NCBI RefSeq assembly: GCF_024505145.1 | Contig: NZ_JANIAA010000011.1 | Span: 162,549-226,548 of the forward strand | Direction of reading: 5' to 3' | From: Streptomyces rugosispiralis | Lineage (GTDB): Bacteria; Actinomycetota; Actinomycetes; Streptomycetales; Streptomycetaceae | DNA: 64,000 nucleotides | Notes under the pieces: generated by a model | What the model was told of the DNA's origin: nothing | The model's database searches: none | Seen by the model: only the letters and a program-made list of their open reading frames with translations | Shown: one piece after another, positions 44,691 through 52,978 of the stretch | Numbering within the stretch: position 1 is the first letter of the stretch | How the letters are laid out: every line of letters starts with the position of its first letter | Made by a program: the position numbers and the translations under genes

Positions 44691-44776
44691 TAGCTGGCAG
44701 CTATCGGCAAGGTCCACGGTGGCGGAGTTGCGCCCGATTGTCAACTGACCGCTAATCTGCGAAACTGACGATTAGC
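44691..44776 (+). promoter_or_regulatory. Candidate operators upstream of the XRE gene
   Basis: Within the 341-base gap before the XRE gene are a 13-bp palindrome TAGCTGGCAGCTA (44691-44703) and an inverted repeat GCTAATC...GATTAGC (44751-44757 and 44770-44776, 12-base spacer). Both are AT-richer than the surroundings and lie 40-125 bases before the start, as expected for an autoregulated XRE repressor. TTGTCA near 44739 could be the -35. Confidence 0.5.
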
Positions 44777-44814
44777 CGGGGGCAAAGCCGAGGAGGTGAG
44801 GGAGGGAGATTCGC

Positions 44815-45255
44815 ATGTCCGAGACTGACGACCGGCCCATGCTGGCAGTGCGTCTGGACAACCTCTTCAAGACGGTTCGTCCCAAGGGCAAGCACTGGAC
44901 CAACGCCGAGGTGGCGGAGGAGCTCAAGCGGGCCAACCCCGAATTGAAAGTCGGGGGCGTGTATCTGTCGCAGTTGCGGACGGGCAAGCGTTCCAATCCC
45001 TCACCGGACCTGCTGGCCGCCCTGGCGCGCTTCTTCGGCGTGTCGGTGGCCTACTTCTTCGACGACCAGGTCGCCGAGTCGGTGCTCAGTGAGATCGCCG
45101 CCATCGAGGCGCTGCGCCAGGCCGGGGTCCGTGCCGTGGCGATGCGCGCGGCGGGGATGAAGAAGGAGAACCTCGAGGCCATCACGACCATCATGGACCA
45201 GTACCGGCAGCTCCAGGGCCTGCCGCCGGTCACCGACACCTCGGATTCGGGATGA
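44815..45255 (+). CDS. XRE-family helix-turn-helix regulator paired with ImmA/IrrE
   Basis: The 146-residue protein has a helix-turn-helix in residues about 25-78 (WTNAEVAEELKRANPELKV, GGVYLSQLRTGKRSNPSPDLL, ALARFFGVSVAYFFDD). A C-terminal helical part (about 80-140) may receive the partner protease. XRE/ImmA pairs act as switch modules: the protease cleaves the repressor on a signal. It is 13 bases ahead of the ImmA/IrrE gene. The ATG at 44815 has GGAGG- and GGGAGGGAG-like sequence before it. Confidence 0.9.
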   Translation: MSETDDRPMLAVRLDNLFKTVRPKGKHWTNAEVAEELKRANPELKVGGVYLSQLRTGKRSNPSPDLLAALARFFGVSVAYFFDDQVAESVLSEIAAIEALRQAGVRAVAMRAAGMKKENLEAITTIMDQYRQLQGLPPVTDTSDSG

Positions 45256-45268
45256 GGGGTGCGGCTGG

Positions 45269-45838
45269 GTGAGGGGCACGGGCAAGGGACGGTCGGCCGA
45301 TCACGACCGCCGCAGTCAGCTGAAGAAGCTCCGGAAGGCCGGTGCGCGGCGGATCGCCGACCTCGGGCTGCCGGAGATGGCCGATGTGGCCGAGCTCTGC
45401 CGCCACCTCGGCGAGGTCCGCGGCCGCCCGATCACGCTGGTCCCGATGCCGATGCCGGCGACGCACCCCTGTGGCATGTGGGTCGCCGCCCGCGACGAGG
45501 ACCTCATCTTCTATGACGCCAACACGACCAGCGCGCATCAGGAGCACATCATCTTGCACGAGCTGGGCCACATCATCTGCTGCCATCGCGGGGCGGGTTG
45601 GCTGGACGAGGCGAGCGCCCGCCTCCTCTTCCCCAACCTCGACCCCGACCTCGTGCGTGACATGCTCCTGCGCGCGACCTACGACGACGTCCAGGAGCAG
45701 GAAGCGGAGATCATCGCCTATCTGCTCTCCCAACGGGTGGGCGGCACCGAGGAGCGGCATGGCGCGCCCACGGCCGGAGACGCCGGGGCATCCGGGAAGG
45801 ACGCCATGCTCAGCCGGATCGAACGCACCCTGATCTGA
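45269..45838 (+). CDS. ImmA/IrrE-family metalloprotease-like protein
   Basis: The 189-residue protein carries the zinc motif HExxH as ILHELGHIICCH near residue 96. Before it is GMWVAARDEDLIFYDANTTSAHQEH and after it EQEAEIIAYLLSQRV, whose Glu is the usual third ligand region. ImmA/IrrE proteins cleave XRE-type repressors in response to DNA damage or other signals. It follows the XRE gene closely and is probably its antirepressor. The start is a GTG at 45269. The gene ends 22 bases before the convergent PKS-like gene. Confidence 0.9.
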   Translation: MRGTGKGRSADHDRRSQLKKLRKAGARRIADLGLPEMADVAELCRHLGEVRGRPITLVPMPMPATHPCGMWVAARDEDLIFYDANTTSAHQEHIILHELGHIICCHRGAGWLDEASARLLFPNLDPDLVRDMLLRATYDDVQEQEAEIIAYLLSQRVGGTEERHGAPTAGDAGASGKDAMLSRIERTLI

Positions 45839-45860
45839 GGTCGATCCGACGATGCCTCAC

Positions 45861-48800
45861 TCATCCCCCGGTGGCCGCCACCTCCTCGGCCAGGATCGCC
45901 ACGGTGCGCCGGATGTCGTCCTCGTGGTGCTCGCTGGTGATGAAGAACCGCAGCCTGGCGAGCCCCTCCTCCACGGCGGGGTGGAAGATCGGATCGGCGA
46001 TCACACCGCGGTCGAACAGCCGGTCCGCGATGTGCAGGGTTCTCGCCGAGTCGCCGAGGAGACACGGCACGATCGGGGTGTGGGCGCTGGTGCCCGTCGC
46101 CAGACCGGCCGAGGCGGCCAGGCCGAGGAAGAGCTCCGCGTTGCGCCGCAGGGCGCGCACCCGGTGGGGTTCGGCGACGATCAGCTCGGTGGCGGCCAGC
46201 GCCGCGGCCGCGTTGGCGGGGGTCAGGCCGACGCTGTAGACGAAGCCCGGCAGCGTATGCCGCAGCCACCGCACCATCCGGGCCGAGCCGCCGAGATAGC
46301 CGCCGCAGCTGGCGAACGTCTTGGACAGGGTGCCCATCCACAGGTCCACATCGGTCCGGTCGACGCCGAAGAACTCGCCGACACCACGCCCGCGTTCGCC
46401 CACGGTACCGATGCTGTGCGCCTCGTCGACCATCAGCAGGGCCCCGTAGCGCCGCTTCAGCTCGATCACGGCGGGCAGGTCCACCAGATCGCCGTCCATG
46501 CTGTAGGCGCCCTCGACGACGATCAGCACCCGTCGGAACCGGGACCGGTTGCGCCGCAGCGTGTCCTCCAGCGCGCCGATGTCGTTGTGGGCGAACGGGC
46601 GCCGCGCCGCCCCGGACAGGGCGCAGCCCTGGAGGATGCTGTCGTGGGCGAGCGCGTCGTGCACCACCAGGTCCCGCGCCCCGACGAGATGCCCGATCGC
46701 GGTGACGTTGGTGGCGTGGCCGCTCACCAGCGCCAGGCAGTCCACGGTGCCGAGGAAGTCGGCGAGCGCCCGCTCCAGCCGTACGGTCAGGTCCCGTTCG
46801 CCGGAGAGCACCCGGCTCGCCGAGACCGAGGTCCCGTACCGGTCCACCGCCTGGTGCACGGCCTCGTTGACCGCGGGATGGCCGGAGAGCCCCAGGTAGT
46901 TGTAGCTGCCGAAGGACAGATACGGCCTGTCGTCGATCATGGTCGTATCGCGGATGGTGCCCTGGTGGACGCGGAAGTACGGGAAGTCCGCGCCACTGCC
47001 CGTGATCGTGCTCAGGCGCTCCTCGAACTGCCGCACCTCGGGGAAGTCATCGGCGCACGCGGTCGCCGCGTCCCAGTCCGCCCGGGTCTCCCGGGGCGGT
47101 GGCTCGCCGAGGGCGGGCTCCCCGGTGAGATGCGGATCGACAAGCCCGACCAGCCGTGCCACGGTGAGATCGGGCGAGAAGATCTCCTCGGTACGGAATC
47201 CCGGTATCCGCTTGCCGATGTTGACCTCCAGCTCCTGGAGCATCAGGGAGTCGAAGCCGAGGTCGGTCACCAGCTCCATCCGCTCGGTCAGATCGGCGAG
47301 CGGGAAGACGCCGGTCCGCGAGAGCTCTTCGAGCACGATGGACGCCGCGGCTCCTCCCCCGCCCCGCGCGCCCACCGGCCCGGCCCGGCCCTCCTCCACC
47401 GCCGCGAGGGCGGGCGGGGCCTCCTCGGGGGCGCGCCCCGACTCGTCCACCGCCCAGTGGTGGCGCGGGGCGAGCGGGCTCGGTGGCAGGGTGCGAGGGG
47501 GTACGCGCTCCATGACCGGGCGGAGCCCCGCGCCGGTGACCGCCCGCTCGGCGAGCCGGGCCAGCGCGGCCGAGCGCTCCCCGGCGGACAGCGAGCCGGG
47601 CGCGGGCACGGCGGCCTCCGGCTGCTCACCGGGTGGCACCGTGCCGGTCAGCTGCCCCGGCCCGAGCTGTCCGGTGCGCCCGGCCGCCACGGCGTCGGCG
47701 GCGGCGGTCAGCTTGGTGACGGCGTCGGCGGTGTCCTCGGCCACCAGGGCGAGGCGTTCGGCGAGCGGAGCCCGGCGGGCCAGGGTGTCCGCCACCCCGG
47801 CCAGCGGCGGCCGGTCCTCGGCGAGGGTGCCGGCCAGCTCCCGGGCGTAACGGACCAGCCCGGCCCGGTCGCGGGCGCTGAGCACCAGCAGCTCCGGCTC
47901 CTCGTCCGGTGCGGGGCGGGCCGGTGCGGTGGCGCACTCCTCGACCACCAGATGGACACCGGTGCCGCCGAAGCCGAAGGCGCTCACCCCGGCCCGGCGC
48001 GGCTGCCCGGACTCCGGCCATACGGTGGGCTTCGTCGGGACGATCAGCCGCGCCGCGTCGAGTCCGGAGCGGTCGGCGAGGTCGAACTCAGGCTGTGGCG
48101 GTATCACTCCCCGGTGCACGGCCAGCACGGTCTTGACCAGCCCGGCCATCCCCGCGGCGTTGAGCGCGTGTCCGACCACCGCCTTCACCGCGCCGAGGAA
48201 GGCGGGCGCGCCCCGCTCGCCCCGCAGTTGGCCCAGGACGCCGACCTCGACCGGATCGCCGACGGTGGTCCCGGTGCCGTGCGCCTCGAGGTAGCCCACC
48301 GCGTCCGGGGTCAGATCGGCGTCGCGGTAGGCCCGGCGCAGGGCTCTGAGCTGACCGGCCGCCTGCGGGTGCATTCCGCCCTGTACGGTCCCGTCGTTGG
48401 CCGTGCCCACGCCCCGTATCACCGCGTAGACCCGGTCGCCCGCGGCCAGCGCGTCGGCCAGGGGGCGCAGCGCCAGGACCCCGGCGCCCTCCCCGAGGAC
48501 GAAGCCATCGGCCTCGGCGCCGAACGGCAGGCATCTGCCGGTGCGCGAGATGGCGCCGATCCGGCACAGCCCCACCAGCAGGTCGGGGGTGAGGATGAGC
48601 TGGGCGCCGCCCGCGAGGGCGATCCGGCAGCGGCCGGCGCGCAGTGCGAACACCGCGTTGGCCACGGCCATGAGGCCACCGGAGCACGCCGAGTCCAGCG
48701 CATAGCTCTCGCCGTGCAGGTCGAAGACCGAACTGACGGTGTTCGGGCCCATGTTGAGCAGCAGACCGGCCACGGAGGAGCCGTGCAGCCCGTCCACCGC

Positions 48801-49298
48801 GCGGACGGTCTCCGGCCACTGGGGATCGGTGGCCCGCGCCCCGAACTCGCCGCCGGTCAGCTGGCGCATCCGGATGCGCATGGTGGTGATCTCGCGATAG
48901 CCGCTCTCGGTGAGCGCCGTGATCACCGAGGTCTCCTCGCGGTCGAAGCCCTCGGCCTCCCATCCGGCGTCCTGGATGGCCTCCCGGGCCAGGTCGATCA
49001 GCAGCCGCCCTTGCGGATCCATCGATTTGGCCCGGCGGGGCGGGATGCCGTAGTGCGCCGCGTCGAAGTGGCCCACGTCCGGCAGCAGCGCCATGGTGTC
49101 CGTGTAGGTCGAGGACGGGTCGCGTAAGTTGTCGCTGAGGAAGGTGGCGGTGCGCCATCTCGAGTCCGGGACGGTGGCGAACTGCGCCCGCGGTTCGTTG
49201 AGGAGCCGCCAGTACTGATTGACGTTCCGCGCCCCCGGGAACCGGCAGGCCATTCCCACGATCGCGACGTCATCGCGCCGCGTTCCGCTTACGCCCAC
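45861..49298 (-). CDS. Fused ketosynthase - acyl carrier protein - alpha-oxoamine synthase
   Basis: The 1145-residue protein joins three modules. The ketosynthase (about 10-430) has its Cys at 205 (LDSACSGG), the first His in EAHGTGT and the second in VVGHALNAAG. A carrier domain lies near 640-720 with the phosphopantetheine Ser in DLGFDSLMLQELE. The C-terminal PLP domain (about 750-1140) is of the alpha-oxoamine synthase fold (FGSYNYLGLSGHP, VDEAHSIGTVGERG, Lys in WMGTLSKTFASCGGYL), related to AONS and serine palmitoyltransferase. No acyltransferase is present, so one acts in trans. The likely product is a 2-amino ketone made from a carrier-bound chain and an amino acid. I take the GTG at 49298 (AAGGA seven bases upstream); a GTG at 49328 overlaps the SDR stop. 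Confidence 0.93.
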   Translation of the reverse strand: MGVSGTRRDDVAIVGMACRFPGARNVNQYWRLLNEPRAQFATVPDSRWRTATFLSDNLRDPSSTYTDTMALLPDVGHFDAAHYGIPPRRAKSMDPQGRLLIDLAREAIQDAGWEAEGFDREETSVITALTESGYREITTMRIRMRQLTGGEFGARATDPQWPETVRAVDGLHGSSVAGLLLNMGPNTVSSVFDLHGESYALDSACSGGLMAVANAVFALRAGRCRIALAGGAQLILTPDLLVGLCRIGAISRTGRCLPFGAEADGFVLGEGAGVLALRPLADALAAGDRVYAVIRGVGTANDGTVQGGMHPQAAGQLRALRRAYRDADLTPDAVGYLEAHGTGTTVGDPVEVGVLGQLRGERGAPAFLGAVKAVVGHALNAAGMAGLVKTVLAVHRGVIPPQPEFDLADRSGLDAARLIVPTKPTVWPESGQPRRAGVSAFGFGGTGVHLVVEECATAPARPAPDEEPELLVLSARDRAGLVRYARELAGTLAEDRPPLAGVADTLARRAPLAERLALVAEDTADAVTKLTAAADAVAAGRTGQLGPGQLTGTVPPGEQPEAAVPAPGSLSAGERSAALARLAERAVTGAGLRPVMERVPPRTLPPSPLAPRHHWAVDESGRAPEEAPPALAAVEEGRAGPVGARGGGGAAASIVLEELSRTGVFPLADLTERMELVTDLGFDSLMLQELEVNIGKRIPGFRTEEIFSPDLTVARLVGLVDPHLTGEPALGEPPPRETRADWDAATACADDFPEVRQFEERLSTITGSGADFPYFRVHQGTIRDTTMIDDRPYLSFGSYNYLGLSGHPAVNEAVHQAVDRYGTSVSASRVLSGERDLTVRLERALADFLGTVDCLALVSGHATNVTAIGHLVGARDLVVHDALAHDSILQGCALSGAARRPFAHNDIGALEDTLRRNRSRFRRVLIVVEGAYSMDGDLVDLPAVIELKRRYGALLMVDEAHSIGTVGERGRGVGEFFGVDRTDVDLWMGTLSKTFASCGGYLGGSARMVRWLRHTLPGFVYSVGLTPANAAAALAATELIVAEPHRVRALRRNAELFLGLAASAGLATGTSAHTPIVPCLLGDSARTLHIADRLFDRGVIADPIFHPAVEEGLARLRFFITSEHHEDDIRRTVAILAEEVAATGG

Positions 49299-49324
49299 TG
49301 TGGATTCCTTCGCTGTCACGGCCG

Positions 49325-50266
49325 TCACCCGGCGGTGGCCAGTCGCTCGCGCCACCACTCCACCGTCGCCTTGACCTGCTCCTCGACGGGGGTGGCGCGC
49401 ACCGCGAACTCGGTTTCGTAGGCGCTCGCGTCCATGACGAAGGGCCGGTCGAACTGGTAGCGGACCTCCTTCAGTTCGCGGAGCAGCGGGGAGACCAGCG
49501 ACGCGAGTCCCAGCACGGCCGACGGCAGCCTGCGCACCGCGACGGGCCCGGTCTCCGCCTGGGTGGCGAGGCGGTCGACCATCTCCCGGGTGGACAGCGC
49601 GGGCGCCGTCGGCACGTGCCAGGCCCGGCCCCAGGCCCGCTCCTCGCCCGCCACCTCGGCCAGGGCCGCGGCCACGTCGGGGATATAGCTCCAGCTGTGC
49701 GGGGTGTCCGGGTCTCCGAGCGAGGAGACCGGCTTGCCGCGCAGCACACGTGGCATGACCCGAGCGGCCAGGTGCCCGCCGTCGGTCACCCCGGGCCCGA
49801 AGAAGTCCGACGCCCGCACCTCGACCGCCTTGATACGGCCCTGCTCATGGAGGTCGCGCGCCTGCTCCCACACGGCGGCGCGCACCCGCCCCTTGGTGCC
49901 GGTGGCGGCGGGCGGCAGCTCCTCGGTCATGGGGCCGTCCACCGGGCCGTACCCGTAGAGGTTGCCCAGCATGACCAGGACCGCCCCGGTGGCCTCGGCC
50001 GTCGCGCGGAGCGACGAGGCCAGGGGCGGCCATTCACTCGCCCAGCGGTGGTAGGGCGGTGCGCCACAGCTGTAGAGGGCCGCCGCGCCCCGCACGGCCT
50101 CGGTCAGCCGCTCACTGTCCGTCGCGTCCAGCGCGACGTGCTCGATACCCGGTTCCGGGGAGCGGCCCGACCGGGTGATGACACGTACCGTATGGCCCTT
50201 TTCGGCGAGCAGCCGAGCAGTGGCCGCCCCCGCGGGCCCGAATCCTATGACGACATGAAAGTTCAC
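49325..50266 (-). CDS. NAD(P)-dependent epimerase/dehydratase-like SDR
   Basis: The 313-residue extended SDR opens with a Rossmann motif (HVVIGFGPAGAATARLLAEKG), a G-x-G-x-x-G variant. NLYGYGPVDGPMTEE takes the place of the usual YxxxK region, and a substrate-binding lobe with GDPDTPHSWSYIPDVAAAL follows. The canonical Tyr-x-x-x-Lys is not obvious, so catalysis may differ from standard SDRs. It lies immediately upstream of and is transcribed with the KS-ACP-AOS gene; reducing the 3-keto group of that product is a reasonable guess. Next to it lie the amidase gene and the repeat array. Confidence 0.85.
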   Translation of the reverse strand: MNFHVVIGFGPAGAATARLLAEKGHTVRVITRSGRSPEPGIEHVALDATDSERLTEAVRGAAALYSCGAPPYHRWASEWPPLASSLRATAEATGAVLVMLGNLYGYGPVDGPMTEELPPAATGTKGRVRAAVWEQARDLHEQGRIKAVEVRASDFFGPGVTDGGHLAARVMPRVLRGKPVSSLGDPDTPHSWSYIPDVAAALAEVAGEERAWGRAWHVPTAPALSTREMVDRLATQAETGPVAVRRLPSAVLGLASLVSPLLRELKEVRYQFDRPFVMDASAYETEFAVRATPVEEQVKATVEWWRERLATAG

Positions 50267-50323
50267 GCGCGAACATTAGCGCGAGCATCTGTGGCTTTTG
50301 GGGGAGACGTTCCGATGGGCCGT

Positions 50324-51922
50324 TCACCGGGAGGCGCCGGTTCCCGCTGACGGCAGGTAGCGCGGCGCTCGCCAGGCGTGAAGTCGGTGCTCCACCGCGG
50401 CGCCCAGCGACAGCAGCTCGGCGTCCTCGTGGTCACCGGCCATCAGGAGCACGCCCACGGGCAGCTCGTCCACGAACCCGGCGGGGACCGACAGGGACGG
50501 GTATCCGGCCACGGCCGCGGGGGTCGAGGACGGGATCACATCGTTGTCGCCGCGTGCGCAGTCGGTGGTCCAGGCGGGCGGGTTCGTCGGCGAGGCGATG
50601 GCGTCCAGGTGATGGGTGGCCATGGTCTCGTCGAGGGAACGCCGCGAGAGATCCTTCAACTCGGCGCGCATGGCCCGGTATTCGGGGTCGGTGGTGGGAG
50701 GCGCGGCCAGCGCCCGCTCGAACAGCTCCTGCCCTTCGAAGCAGGTCCGCTCCGCCGGGTGGGCACGGTTGAACTCGATCAGCCCGGCGAGGTCACGCGG
50801 CCCCTTGCGGGTGGCGAGGTAGGCGTCGATGTCCCGGTGGAACTCGCTCAGCAGCGCGGGGAATTCCAGCTCCGCCAGCCGGTCCTGGTACGGCGGTGTC
50901 ACCTCGACGACCTCGGCCCCCGCCGTGCGCAGTCGCTTCGCGGTACGGGTCATCACGGCGTCCGCCTCGGGCCCGAGCGAGGGCAGCCGCCACAGGCCGA
51001 TGCGCTTGCCGCGCAGACTGGACGCCTTCGGGAGGGCGGCGGGATCGCCGGGGAGCGCGGTGTCGCTGAGCACCGAGAAGGTGAGCGCGGTGTCGGTCAC
51101 ATTGCGCGCCATCGGGCCCGCGGTGTCCTGCTCGGCGGAGATCGGGACCACTCCGGACTGGCTGACGAGGCCGAGGCTGGGCTTGTGGCCGACCACCCCG
51201 TTCATCCCGGCCGGGCACACGATGGAGCCGTCGGTCTCGGTGCCGATCGCCACCTGCGCCAGCGACGCGGCGAGCGCGGCGCCCGAACCTGCGGATGACC
51301 CGCAGGGATTGCGGTCCAGTACGTAGGGGTTGCTGGTCTGCCCGCCGACCGCCGACCACCCCGAAGTCGGCTTGGCCGCACGGAAGTTGGCCCACTCGGA
51401 CAGGTTGGTCTTGCCGAGGATCACCGCCCCCGCGTGGCGCAGCCGGGTCACCAGGGCGGCGTCCGTGTCCGGCGGGCTTCCGGCCAGCGCCAGCGAACCG
51501 GCGGTCGTGGGCAGGTCCCGGGTGTTCACATTGTCCTTGAGGAGGACGGGGATGCCGTCGAGCGGGCCACGGGTGCGGCCGTGGCGGTGCCTGGCGTCGC
51601 TGGCGGCCGCCTGCCGCAGGGCGGTGGGGTCGGTGCGCAGCACCGCGTGGATCGTGGGGTCGATGGCCTTGATCCGGCGCAGATAGGCGGTGGTCAGGGC
51701 CGACGAGGTCAGCGAACGGTCGGCCATCCGCGCCTGGAGTTCCGGGATCGTCACCGTGTCGAGATCGAGGCCGAGTTCGGCGGGGGAAGCGGTCGGCGGC
51801 GACGATGTGCCGCCGCCGGCCTCGGCGGCCGCGGCCCGCGGTCGCGGTGCGCCCGCGCAGAGGGAGCCCGCCACCAGGGCGGCGACCAGTGTGGCAAGGC
51901 TCGGCTTCCTCATGGCGCTCAT
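50324..51922 (-). CDS. Secreted amidase (amidase-signature family)
   Basis: The protein of about 532 residues has a signal peptide (RKPSLATLVAALVAGSLCAG, then AAAAEA). The amidase-signature core has the catalytic Lys in IPVLLKDNVNT, the cis-Ser region in NPCGSSAGSGAALAASLA and the nucleophile Ser in GTETDGSIVCPAG. These Ser-cisSer-Lys enzymes hydrolyse amides. Being exported, it probably acts on peptides or other outside amides. The start is uncertain: ATGs occur at 51958, 51949, 51940, 51922 and 51913. I prefer 51922, which has AGGAG ten and GAGGG two bases upstream. The promoter must lie between here and the repeat array. Confidence 0.9.
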   Translation of the reverse strand: MSAMRKPSLATLVAALVAGSLCAGAPRPRAAAAEAGGGTSSPPTASPAELGLDLDTVTIPELQARMADRSLTSSALTTAYLRRIKAIDPTIHAVLRTDPTALRQAAASDARHRHGRTRGPLDGIPVLLKDNVNTRDLPTTAGSLALAGSPPDTDAALVTRLRHAGAVILGKTNLSEWANFRAAKPTSGWSAVGGQTSNPYVLDRNPCGSSAGSGAALAASLAQVAIGTETDGSIVCPAGMNGVVGHKPSLGLVSQSGVVPISAEQDTAGPMARNVTDTALTFSVLSDTALPGDPAALPKASSLRGKRIGLWRLPSLGPEADAVMTRTAKRLRTAGAEVVEVTPPYQDRLAELEFPALLSEFHRDIDAYLATRKGPRDLAGLIEFNRAHPAERTCFEGQELFERALAAPPTTDPEYRAMRAELKDLSRRSLDETMATHHLDAIASPTNPPAWTTDCARGDNDVIPSSTPAAVAGYPSLSVPAGFVDELPVGVLLMAGDHEDAELLSLGAAVEHRLHAWRAPRYLPSAGTGASR

Positions 51923-51931
51923 GACCCTCGT

Positions 51932-51958
51932 GCTCCTCATGCTCCTCATGCTCCTCAT
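51932..51958 (-). repeat. Three tandem copies of a 9-bp unit at the amidase translation start
   Basis: ATGAGGAGC is repeated three times on the minus strand. Each unit holds both a start codon and an AGGAG-like ribosome site, in frame with the amidase (Met-Arg-Ser x3). Confidence 0.85.
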
Positions 51959-52040
51959 GGGGGTCAGCGCACTACAGGCCGACGGCCCGGCGCAAGGGGC
52001 TTACGCGCCGAGCTTGGGCGTGGACGCCTACGGGGCGTCC

Positions 52041-52976
52041 GGCGGATCTGTCCCCTCCCCGCCCCTTCCCGCCCCTTCCCGCAGAACCGATGTGCGGCTC
52101 CGCCGCGTGGCAGGGGCGGAGCCCCGGCCCGGGGGCTGGGGCGGAGTTCCACCACTCGGTGGGAGCCGCATACGGATGCTTTCCCCTCCCCGCCCCTTCC
52201 CGATACCAGGGGCTCCGCCCCTGGACCCCGGGGCCTGGGGGCGAACCCCCACCACGCGGCGAAGCCGCATGTCGATGCCGGCGAGAAGGGGCGGAGTCCC
52301 GGTTCGGGAGCTGGGGACGAAGCCCCAGTTCCGGAGTCTCGGGACGAAGCCCCGGCCCGGAGCGTCGGCGCGAAGCCCCACTTCCGGAACCTTCACACGA
52401 AGCCCCACTTCCGGAACTCGGCGCGAAGCCCCAGTTTCGGGGGCTCGGCGCGAAGCCCCGACCCGGGGGCTGGGGATGAAGCCCCGACCCGGGGGCTGGG
52501 GACGAAGCCCCAGTTTCGGGGCCCCAGCGCGAAGCCCCAGCGCGAAGCCCCAGCCCGAAGTCTCGGGGCGAAGCCTCAGCCCGAAGTCTCGGGGCGAAGC
52601 CTCAGCCCGAAGCCTCAACACGAAGCACCAGTTCCGGGCTCGGGGCGGAGCCCCGGTCCGGGGGCTCGCCGCGAAGCACCAGTTCCGGGCTCGGGGCGGA
52701 GTCCCGGTCCGGGGGCTGGGGACGAAGCCCCAGTTTCGGGGCCCCAGCGCGAAGCCCCAGCCCGAAGCCTCGGGGCGAAGCCCCAGCCCGAAGCCTCGAC
52801 ACGAAGCCCCAGATCCGGGCTCGGGGCGGAGCCCCGGTCCGGGGGCTCGCCGCGAAGCACCAGTTCCGGGGGCTCGGGGCGGAGCCCCGGTTCGGGGGCT
52901 GGGGACGAAGCCCCAGTTTCGGGAAGGGGCGGGGAGGGGAACAGCTCGCCGCAAGGCGGCATGATCCGCCGGACAT
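52041..52976. repeat. 0.9-kb array of short palindromic GC-rich units
   Basis: The whole 1-kb gap between the P450 gene and the amidase start is made of two dozen or more units of about 20-40 bp built on (G/C)GAAGCCCC, AGTTTCGGGG and GGGGCTCGGGGCGGAGCC blocks. The left end (CCCCTCCCCGCCCCTTCCC) and right end (GGGAAGGGGCGGGGAGGGG) are inverted copies. The first 150 bases share near-identical blocks with the element at 26.67-26.88 kb. No coding frame is credible. Unit order is scrambled, with local duplications: the block GGGGACGAAGCCCCAGTTTC recurs three times. Confidence 0.85.
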
Positions 52977-52978
52977 CC

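Noticed and set aside
45852..49127. Open frame of about 1090 codons on the + strand opposite the KS-ACP-AOS gene
   Set aside because: The minus frame has intact active sites of three domains; the + frame has no motif.
52041..52976. CRISPR array
   Set aside because: Units vary in length and sequence, there are no unique spacers of constant size, and no cas genes are nearby.
52041..52976. Insertion sequence or transposon because of the inverted ends
   Set aside because: There is no transposase frame and no target-site duplication that I can see; it is listed as a repeat array.
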